From Streptomyces spongiicola (GTDB lineage Bacteria; Actinomycetota; Actinomycetes; Streptomycetales; Streptomycetaceae), in assembly GCF_003122365.1 (NCBI RefSeq), contig NZ_CP029254.1, positions 4,117,501 through 4,181,500 of the forward strand: a stretch of DNA of 64,000 bases, given 5' to 3'. Positions within the stretch are counted from its first letter, which is position 1. Each line of letters starts with the position of its first letter. Position numbers and translations under genes: made by a program. The notes beneath the pieces are model-generated. The model saw only the letters and a program-made list of their open reading frames with translations. It was not told the origin of the DNA and ran no database searches. Below are positions 28,515 through 35,322 of the stretch, piece after piece.

Positions 28515-28563
28515 GTTCCCAGGCTCCCTTCTCCGCCGTCCTGTGTCCTGCGTCCTTCGGCCC

Positions 28564-28609
28564 GAACCGGGAACCGGGAACCGGTCGCCGGTCGCCGACC
28601 GGTTCCCGG
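28564..28609. repeat. Heptamer repeat plus 12-bp inverted repeat upstream of rtcB
   Basis: GAACCGG occurs three times in tandem (28564-28584). CCGGGAACCGGT (28574-28585) pairs perfectly with ACCGGTTCCCGG (28598-28609) across a 12-nt loop. It lies between the divergent lipoprotein and rtcB genes and could be an operator or an RNA hairpin. Confidence 0.6.
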
Positions 28610-28801
28610 TGCCGCCCGGCCGCCCGTGGCCGCCCCGCCGTTGTCCGCCGTCGTCCGCGGGGAAAACGTGTTGCCGCCCGATGCGCGCCGATGGACACAA
28701 TGTCTACCGCACGCGGAGCGGTGAACGCCGGTTCGACGACCCTTTCCTGGGTATCAGCGACGCTTCTGCGTTATACGTCTCATTGGGGGAATCGAGAAGC
28801 T

Positions 28802-30058
28802 ATGTCGTATGTGGAGGTGGCCGGCGCCAAGGTCCCGATCCGGATGTGGACGGACCCGGCCGGGGTCGAGGACGTCGCCATGCAGCAGTTGCGGAACGTC
28901 GCGACGCTGCCCTGGATCGAGGGGCTCGCCGTGATGCCTGACGTGCACTACGGCAAGGGCGCGACGGTCGGTTCGGTCATCGCGATGCGAGGCGCGGTGT
29001 GCCCGGCGGCGGTCGGCGTCGACATCGGCTGCGGGATGTCGGCCGTGAAGACCTCGCTCACCGCGAACGACCTGCCCGGCGATCTCTCCCGGCTCCGCTC
29101 CAGGATCGAGCGGGCGATCCCGGTCGGGCGTGGAATGCACGACGACCCGGTCGATCCCGGGCGGGTGTTCGGACTCCCGTCGGCGGGGTTCGGCGACTTC
29201 TGGTCGCGGTTCGACGGTATCGCCGATCCGGTCAGGTTCCGCCGGGAGCGCGCGGCCAGGCAGCTGGGGACGCTCGGCTCCGGGAACCACTTCATCGAGT
29301 TCTGCCTCGACGAGAGCGGATCCGTCTGGCTGATGCTGCACTCCGGCTCGCGGAACATCGGCAAGGAACTCGCCGAGTACCACATCGGCGAGGCCCGGAG
29401 CCTGCCGCACAACCGGGGCCTGGTCGACCGCGATCTCGCGGTGTTCGTCTCGGACACCCCGCAGATGGCTGCCTACCGGAACGACCTCTTCTGGGCGCAG
29501 GAGTACGCCAGGTACAACCGCGCGATCATGATGGGGCTGTTCCGGGAGGTCGTGCGCAGGGAGTTCGCGAAGGCCAGGGTCACCTTCGACTCCGTCGTCT
29601 CCTGCGAGCAGGAGGACGCCGAAGGCCGGATGCGCACCGAGGACTGCCGCCCCGGTGTGATCAGCTGCCACCACAACTACGTCAGCGAGGAGCGCTACGA
29701 GGGGATGGATCTGCTGGTCACCCGCAAGGGAGCCATCAGCGCGGGCTCGGGGGAGTGGGGGATCATCCCCGGTTCGATGGGAACGGAGTCGTACATCGTC
29801 CGCGGCCTGGGCAACCCGAAGTCGTTCAACTCCGCCTCGCACGGTGCCGGCCGCAGGATGAGCCGGAACGCCGCGAAGCGCAGGTTCTCGACGAGGGACC
29901 TCGAGGAGCAGACGCGGGGCGTCGAGTGCCGCAAGGACTCGGGTGTGGTGGACGAGATCCCCGCTGCCTACAAGCCGATCGGCCAGGTGATCGACCAGCA
30001 GAAGGACCTGGTGCAGGTCGTCGCCAAGCTCAAGCAGGTCATCTGCGTCAAGGGGTGA
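28802..30058 (+). CDS. rtcB: RNA-splicing ligase RtcB
   Basis: A 418-residue GTP- and Mn-dependent ligase that joins RNA 2',3'-cyclic phosphate or 3'-phosphate ends to 5'-OH ends, acting in tRNA or rRNA repair. Motifs: VMPDVHYGKGATVGSVIA near 46, AVGVDIGCGM with the metal cysteine near 76, GTLGSGNHFIEF near 160, LMLHSGSRNIG near 182, and SHGAGRRMSR with the guanylylated histidine near 345. ATG 28802 is chosen; a TATACG-like -10 lies at 28772. No archease or RtcA gene is nearby. Its last 11 nt overlap the end of the convergent serine hydrolase gene. Confidence 0.94.
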   Translation: MSYVEVAGAKVPIRMWTDPAGVEDVAMQQLRNVATLPWIEGLAVMPDVHYGKGATVGSVIAMRGAVCPAAVGVDIGCGMSAVKTSLTANDLPGDLSRLRSRIERAIPVGRGMHDDPVDPGRVFGLPSAGFGDFWSRFDGIADPVRFRRERAARQLGTLGSGNHFIEFCLDESGSVWLMLHSGSRNIGKELAEYHIGEARSLPHNRGLVDRDLAVFVSDTPQMAAYRNDLFWAQEYARYNRAIMMGLFREVVRREFAKARVTFDSVVSCEQEDAEGRMRTEDCRPGVISCHHNYVSEERYEGMDLLVTRKGAISAGSGEWGIIPGSMGTESYIVRGLGNPKSFNSASHGAGRRMSRNAAKRRFSTRDLEEQTRGVECRKDSGVVDEIPAAYKPIGQVIDQQKDLVQVVAKLKQVICVKG

Positions 30059-30926
30059 CGCCCACGCCCCCCGCGGCGGCGTCGAGGTTCCTGTGGATCG
30101 CGCGGGCCACCGCCTCGGTGGTCTCGACTCCGGCGGCCATCGTCCTGCTGCCGTGGGTGAGCACGGTGATGCTGTAGTCGTGGCCGCCGCCGAGGAAGGC
30201 GCCCAGGCCGTGCACCCGCCAGCCGTCCGCGGCGCGCGACAGCCAGCCGTTCTTGACGTGCGGTGCCGCCGACCGCGGTGCGCCCGCCGGGGTGCCCCAG
30301 CGCTGTGCGGGGACGACCTCGTTCATCAGTCTGAGGACGTAGGCCCGGGCGTCGTCGCCGAGCACGCTGTTCCTCGCGGTGATCAGGTCCAGCAGTTTCT
30401 GCTCGTCACCGGCCGTGATCTGGGTCAGGCCCCAGTGGCCGTCGCCGCCCGGTACCGTCCGGTTCATGCCGGCCGCGGACAGGAAGCCGCCGACCTTCGC
30501 GGTGCCGAGCTGCTTCCACAACGCGGTCGTCGCCTTGTTGTCCGACTTCGTGATCATGGCGGTTGCGAGGTCGGCCTCACGCGCCGTGAGATGGCGGTCC
30601 CGTCTGCCCGCGTCCCACAGCAGTGTCGCGAGGACGGTGACCTTGACGGTGCTGGCGGAGTCGAACCGCTGGTCCGCGCGCAGTTCGCACACCGTCTTCG
30701 TCGTGCGGTCGTGCAGGGACACCGCGGTGAGGGCGGTCCGGCCCGCCAGGGCCGCCGTGATGTCCCGCTGGAGCTTCGCCGCCAGTCCGGCCTTCTCCGA
30801 GCTGCACCTCACCCGCGGCGCCGCCGCGTGGGCGTCGGCCGCCGCGGTTCCCGCGACCACGGGGGCCACCGCGCCGACGACGAGCGCGGCGGCCAGACCG
30901 CGCCGGCCCCTTCGTATATGCACCAC
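30048..30926 (-). CDS. Secreted class A beta-lactamase-like serine hydrolase
   Basis: A 292-residue exported protein. The signal peptide (RRGRRGLAAALVVGAVAPVVA, ending near AHAAA, residue 36) is followed by a beta-lactamase/transpeptidase-like fold. The active-site motifs are S92-T-V-K95, S127-D-N129 and K224-N-G226. The second and third agree with class A beta-lactamases and LppW-like proteins, but the omega-loop glutamate is not evident, so true beta-lactamase activity is doubtful. The start is GTG 30926 or GTG 30923. It ends inside the rtcB 3' end on the other strand. Confidence 0.8.
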   Translation of the reverse strand: MVHIRRGRRGLAAALVVGAVAPVVAGTAAADAHAAAPRVRCSSEKAGLAAKLQRDITAALAGRTALTAVSLHDRTTKTVCELRADQRFDSASTVKVTVLATLLWDAGRRDRHLTAREADLATAMITKSDNKATTALWKQLGTAKVGGFLSAAGMNRTVPGGDGHWGLTQITAGDEQKLLDLITARNSVLGDDARAYVLRLMNEVVPAQRWGTPAGAPRSAAPHVKNGWLSRAADGWRVHGLGAFLGGGHDYSITVLTHGSRTMAAGVETTEAVARAIHRNLDAAAGGVGVTP

Positions 30927-31361
30927 CTGGCTCTGATCCTCCGCTTGTCGGCCGCTTTGTCCGAACCAGTGTTGGCGACGAGCGCGCGGGACGGGGTGTG
31001 ACGTGCGCTACGGAGGAGCCGGGCGGTGAGGGCCGCGGCGGGCCCGCGCCGGCGGACCCGGCCCGGCCGGGGCCCTTGCCCGTACGGGTTCCGCCGCGGC
31101 AGGGGCGGGGCGCGGTGAACCGTCCCGGGCGGTGGCGGCACCGCCCGGGTGTGACGAAGGACATGCCCGCAGCCCGGCCCCCGGCTACCGCGTCCGGGCG
31201 TCGTCCGGCCGTCTCTCACCGCGTGCCCGTTCCGTCTCCCCCTTCCACGGCTCCCACGGCTCCCACGCACCCCTCTCCCGCGACCCGCGACCCACGACCC
31301 ACGCGCCCACGACCCCTGTCCGCTCTCCTCCACGAGGCGGCCGGGCGTCGCCCCGGCGCCG
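30927..31361. other. Intergenic region after the iron transporter operon
   Basis: 435 bp without a gene. It holds a strong hairpin at 31124-31149 and, near 31240-31320, short tandem repeats (GCGACCC/ACGACCC and CGGCTCCCA). The serine hydrolase promoter should lie near 30930-31000, where the sequence is less GC-rich. Confidence 0.55.
31124..31149 (-). terminator. Probable terminator of the iron ABC transporter operon
   Basis: CCCGGGCGGTG pairs perfectly with CACCGCCCGGG, with a 4-nt loop GCGG. It lies downstream of the ATPase stop codon on the minus strand. Confidence 0.6.
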
Positions 31362-32417
31362 TCAGCCGGCCGCCGGGTGGAGCGTCGCCTCTCCCGTCAC
31401 ACGGATGCCCGTCCGCCCGCCGGGCCGGACCGGTACGGGGCCGGGGACGCGGATGCCGACCGGAGCGTCCACCCCGTCGACGGCGACGGTGACCATCGCG
31501 TCGTGCCCGTAGAAGTGCACGTCGGTCACCGTTCCCCGGACGTCGGCGGCGGCCGGGTCGGTCAGCCGGAGCTGCTCCGGCCGGAGCAGCACCCGGCCCT
31601 CGCGGAGCCCGCCCGGTGCGCCCGCTCCGCCCGCCAGGGCGACGCGGCCCAGGGGGGTATGCACGGTGCCGCCCTCGGCGGCGCCGCCGACGAGCACCGC
31701 GTCGCCGACGAACGCGGCGACCCAGGGGTCCGCGGGGCGCCGGTACAGCTCCTGCGGTGCCGCGCACTGCGCGACCCGGCCGTCCCGGACGACCGCGACG
31801 AGATCCGCCGTGGAGAGCGCCTCCTGCTGGTCGTGGGTGACCAGGACCGCCGTGGCGCCGGTGGCCCGGAGCGCTGCGCGCACATCGGCCCGTACCCCCG
31901 CCCGCAGTGCGCTGTCGAGGGCGTTGAACGGCTCGTCGAGGAGCACGAGGTCGGGTGCGGGGGCGAGGGCGCGGGCGAGGGCGACGCGCTGCTGCTGTCC
32001 GCCGGAGAGTTCGTGCGGCATGCGGTCGCCGTAGCCGTCGAGCCCGACGAGCCCGAGCATCTCGCCGACGCGCCGGCCGCGGGCGCCCCGGTCCAGCCCG
32101 GTGAGCCCGAAGGCGACGTTGCGGGCCACGCTGAGGTGCGGGAACAGGGCGCCTTCCTGCGGCACGATGCCGATGCGGCGGCGCTCCGGCGGCTGATGGA
32201 CGCCGGGTGCGCCGAGGACGCGTCCGCCGAGGGTGACGGTGCCCGCGTCGGCGTGCAGGAAGCCGGCGACGATGCGGAGCAGGGTGGTCTTGCCGCAGCC
32301 GGAGGGGCCGAGGACGGCGGCCAGTGAGCCTCCGGGGACGGTGAGGTCGAGGTCGTCCAGGACGGTGGCGCCGGGACCGTACGCCTTGGCCAGTCCCACG
32401 ATCTGAAGATCGGTCAT
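31362..32417 (-). CDS. Ferric iron-type ABC transporter, ATP-binding protein (FbpC-like)
   Basis: A 351-residue ATPase that powers import with the permease and binding protein encoded upstream. Walker A is GPSGCGKTT (37-45), signature LSGGQQQRV (137-145), Walker B LVLLDEP (157-163) and the switch histidine in VLVTHDQQEAL. The C-terminal ~110 residues form a TOBE-like regulatory domain. ATG 32417 overlaps the permease stop (ATGA), so the two are translationally coupled. The iron assignment comes from the binding protein class and the upstream iron box. Confidence 0.9.
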   Translation of the reverse strand: MTDLQIVGLAKAYGPGATVLDDLDLTVPGGSLAAVLGPSGCGKTTLLRIVAGFLHADAGTVTLGGRVLGAPGVHQPPERRRIGIVPQEGALFPHLSVARNVAFGLTGLDRGARGRRVGEMLGLVGLDGYGDRMPHELSGGQQQRVALARALAPAPDLVLLDEPFNALDSALRAGVRADVRAALRATGATAVLVTHDQQEALSTADLVAVVRDGRVAQCAAPQELYRRPADPWVAAFVGDAVLVGGAAEGGTVHTPLGRVALAGGAGAPGGLREGRVLLRPEQLRLTDPAAADVRGTVTDVHFYGHDAMVTVAVDGVDAPVGIRVPGPVPVRPGGRTGIRVTGEATLHPAAG

Positions 32418-34003
32418 GTGCGGTGCCTTCCGAGCAGGTACGACGGGACGGCGGCGAGGAGGATCAGCGCGGCGGCGTAGGGCGCGGCCGCGGCGAACGA
32501 GCCGGCTCCGGTCTCCGTCCACAGCCGGCTCGCCAGGGTGTCCATGCCGGTGGGCCGCAGCAGCAGGGTCGCGGGGAGTTCCTTCATGCAGACCACGAAG
32601 ACCAGGGCGGCTCCCGCGGCGACCCCGGGGGCGGCCAGCGGCACGGTGACCTCGCGCAGCACCCTCAGCGGTGAGCGGCCGAGCGAGCGGGCGACGTCCT
32701 CCAGCACCGGCGGGGCCTGGAGGACGGCCGCCCGGGTGGCGGCCACCGCGACGGGCAGGAACAGCACCGCGTAGGCGCAGACGAGCAGCGGCAGTTCCTG
32801 GTAGAGCGGGCGGGCGTAGCGGACGGCGAAGAACACCAGCGCCAGGGCCACGGTGATGCCGGGCAGGGCGTGCCCGGCGTACGCGGCCTGCTCCAGCAGG
32901 TGCGCCGCCCGGCCGCGGTGGCGGGCCGCGATCACACCGACCGGCAGGGCGAGCACGGTGGTGAGCGCCGCGCCGGCCGCGGCCACGCCCAGCGTGGTGA
33001 GCGCGGTGTCGGCGAGCAGGGCGGGCTCCCAGGTCGCGGACGAGCCGACGGCCAGCCAGTAGCCGAGCACGCCCAGCGGGAAGCCCACGGCGGCGACGAC
33101 CACGGTCCCGAGCCAGGCGAGCGCGGGCAGCCGAAGCCGGCCGAGCGCGAGGGGCGTCGCCGGGCGTGCGGTGCCCCGGCCGGTCCTGGAGTGCCCGGCG
33201 CGGCCCCGTGTGCGGGCCTCCGCCGCCACCAGCGCCACGGTCATGACCACGAGTACGGCGCTCAGCGCCGCGGCGGGGGTGCGGTCGAAACTGGCCCGGT
33301 AGGAGGTGTAGATGCCGCGGGTGAAGGTGTCGTACCGCATCAGCGACACCGCGCCGAAGTCCGACAGCACGTAGAGCGCGACCAGCAGCCCGCCCCCGGC
33401 TGCGGCCGGTCGCAGCTGGGGGAGGACGACGCGCAGGAACGTGCGCACGGCGCCGTGCCCGAGCGAGCGGGACACCTCCTCCTGCGCGGGGTCGATCCCG
33501 CGCAGCGCGGCCGCGACCGGCAGGTACACATAGGGGAAGCTGACCAGGGTCATCGCGAGCGCGGCCCCGGTGAAGCCGGCCAGCCAGGGCGCGGCGGACA
33601 GCCAGGTGAACGCCGCGACATAGCTGGGCACGGCCAGCGGCAGGGTCACGAGCACCGACCAGACGCGGACGCCGGGCAGTGCCGTGCGCACGGTCAGCCA
33701 GGCCAGGGACACGCCGAGCAGCAGGCAGGCCGCGACGACGACCGCGGCGAGCCCGAGACTGCGCAGCATGAGCAACCCGGTCCGCTCGTCGGCGATGACG
33801 TCCCAGGCGAAGGCGGGGCCGCGCTCCAGTGCCCGCACGGCGAGATAGCCGAGCGGCAGCACGGCGAGCGCCCCGGCCAGGCAGGCGGTGAGCAGTAGCG
33901 GCCAGGGGGGCCGGACCGCGGCGCGCCGGCGCCCGGCCGGCACGGGGGCGGCGGCCGGGCGGGGGGCTGGTCGCTTCCGGACGGGTGAATCCGGTGTGGT
34001 CAC
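32414..34003 (-). CDS. Ferric iron-type ABC transporter permease (FbpB-like, two fused halves)
   Basis: A 529-residue integral membrane protein with about twelve helices in two homologous halves, each with an EAA-type loop (EEVSRSLGHGAVRTFLRVVLPQLRP near 175-199; EDVARSLGRSPLRVLREVTVPLAAPG near 440-465), the hallmark of FbpB/SfuB iron permeases. The GTG start follows the binding-protein stop by 2 nt. The N-terminal ~35 residues are basic and disordered. It passes substrate from the extracellular lipoprotein across the membrane. Confidence 0.9.
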   Translation of the reverse strand: MTTPDSPVRKRPAPRPAAAPVPAGRRRAAVRPPWPLLLTACLAGALAVLPLGYLAVRALERGPAFAWDVIADERTGLLMLRSLGLAAVVVAACLLLGVSLAWLTVRTALPGVRVWSVLVTLPLAVPSYVAAFTWLSAAPWLAGFTGAALAMTLVSFPYVYLPVAAALRGIDPAQEEVSRSLGHGAVRTFLRVVLPQLRPAAAGGGLLVALYVLSDFGAVSLMRYDTFTRGIYTSYRASFDRTPAAALSAVLVVMTVALVAAEARTRGRAGHSRTGRGTARPATPLALGRLRLPALAWLGTVVVAAVGFPLGVLGYWLAVGSSATWEPALLADTALTTLGVAAAGAALTTVLALPVGVIAARHRGRAAHLLEQAAYAGHALPGITVALALVFFAVRYARPLYQELPLLVCAYAVLFLPVAVAATRAAVLQAPPVLEDVARSLGRSPLRVLREVTVPLAAPGVAAGAALVFVVCMKELPATLLLRPTGMDTLASRLWTETGAGSFAAAAPYAAALILLAAVPSYLLGRHRT

Positions 34004-34005
34004 CG

Positions 34006-35022
34006 TCAGACCATTCCGACGTCCTGGAGCATGGCCAGGGTCGCCTTCAGTGAGTCGAGCTGCCCGAGGTCGATCTGCGGCGGCTGGAGGGAGTCCAGCG
34101 GCGGGACGCCCTCGGCCTGCTCGACGCCCGCGGCGAGCGGGTACTCCTTGGTCTCCTCGGCGAAGTAGCGCTGCGACTCGGCGGACAGCAGGAAGTCGGC
34201 GGCCTTCCGGGCGTAGGCGCTCTGCTGCTTGTCCGCGCCCTTCAGCAGACCCACTCCGGCGACGTTCACCAGGCCGCCCGGGTCGCCGTTCGGGAGGTAG
34301 TGCACCTTGGCCCGGAGCTTGTCCGCGCCCTTCTCAGCCGCCTTCTCGTACCAGTAGTAGTGGTTCAGCAGGCCGAGGGACACCTCGCCGGAGTCGACGG
34401 CGTCGAGGACGTTGAGGTTGCTCTCGTAGGCCTTCGGGCTGTTCGCCTTCAGCTTTTTCAGCCAGCCGCGGGTGGCCTCGTCGCCCTCCAGGACGCGCAT
34501 ACCGGTGACGAAGGCCTGGAAGGAGGCGTTGGCCGGGGCGTAGCCGACCTTGCCCTTCCACTCGGGCTTCACCAGGTCGTGCACGCTGGCCGGGGGTGCG
34601 GTCACCTTGCCGGAGTCGTACGCGATGACCCGGACCCGTCCGCTGACGCCGACCCAGTCGCCGGCCGAGCCGCGGTAGTTCGGTGTGACCTTGCCGAGGG
34701 TCGTCGGCGGCAGTGGCGCGAGCCTGCCCTCCTTGGAGAGCGCGCCGAGCGCGCCCGCGTCCTGGGAGAGGAAGAGGCCGGCCTCGGTCTCGTCCCCCTC
34801 CTCGAGGAGCTGCGCCGAGAGTTCGGCGCTGCCGCCGTACCGGACGTCGACGGTGGTGCCGAGGTGCTCCTCGAGCTTCTCGACGAGCGGCGCCACGAGG
34901 TTCTCGTTCCGGCCGGAGTAGATGACGAGACCGGCCGGCTCGCTGCTGCATCCGGCGATGACGGGCAGGGTCAGGGCCGTCGCGGCGAGGGCGGCGAGGG
35001 TGCGGGCCAGCGGGCGTCGCAT
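34006..35022 (-). CDS. Iron ABC transporter substrate-binding lipoprotein (FbpA-like)
   Basis: A 338-residue lipoprotein of the bacterial transferrin-like family, which binds Fe3+ outside the membrane. The signal peptide RRPLARTLAALAATALTLP ends in lipobox VIAGC. The mature part starts LVIYSGRNENLVAPLVEKLEE and holds YGGSAELSAQLLEEG and LLNHYYWYEKA, where adjacent tyrosines (near 235) could ligate iron, as in FbpA. An in-frame ATG at 35046 would add eight residues. It is first in a three-gene operon, with an iron box ~100 bp upstream. Confidence 0.88.
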   Translation of the reverse strand: MRRPLARTLAALAATALTLPVIAGCSSEPAGLVIYSGRNENLVAPLVEKLEEHLGTTVDVRYGGSAELSAQLLEEGDETEAGLFLSQDAGALGALSKEGRLAPLPPTTLGKVTPNYRGSAGDWVGVSGRVRVIAYDSGKVTAPPASVHDLVKPEWKGKVGYAPANASFQAFVTGMRVLEGDEATRGWLKKLKANSPKAYESNLNVLDAVDSGEVSLGLLNHYYWYEKAAEKGADKLRAKVHYLPNGDPGGLVNVAGVGLLKGADKQQSAYARKAADFLLSAESQRYFAEETKEYPLAAGVEQAEGVPPLDSLQPPQIDLGQLDSLKATLAMLQDVGMV

Positions 35023-35123
35023 GAGGAGTGAGGGCCTTTCTGACATGACCACCGTCACGAGGGGAGCGTGTCCCGTGGAGCGGGGACCAGTGCGGGAAGG
35101 GGAACGACTGAACGGAGCATTAG

Positions 35124-35142
35124 TAAGGTAAACCTCACCTAA
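35124..35142. promoter_or_regulatory. Iron box (DmdR1/IdeR-type) before the iron ABC operon
   Basis: Read on the minus strand, TTAGGTGAGGTTTACCTTA matches the 19-bp DtxR-family consensus TTAGGTTAGGCTAACCTAA at 15 positions. It lies ~100 bp before the binding-protein start and should repress the operon when Fe2+ is plentiful. Confidence 0.75.
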
Positions 35143-35294
35143 GAGTCAATAGTGTCATAGGTAACGGCTTGGACACGGCGGAGGGGCCGGAAGTGGTCGC
35201 CGGGAAGCCGGGGCCCGTACTGCGTTGCGGGGGTGGGTAGTTGGCGAACGGCCCGCCGCCCGCCGTGTCGAAGGGGTGACCCGCCTCTTCCCGA

Positions 35295-35316
35295 TAAGGA
35301 AAGGCTTACCTACGAT
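35295..35316 (+). promoter_or_regulatory. Second iron box overlapping a leaderless-type promoter
   Basis: TAAGGAAAGGCTTACCTAC (35295-35313) matches the DtxR-family consensus at 14 of 19 positions. Its right half overlaps a -10-like TACGAT (35311-35316), which lies 6 nt before GTG 35323. Bound repressor would cover the promoter of the fusion gene. Confidence 0.6.
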
Positions 35317-35322
35317 GCGCCC

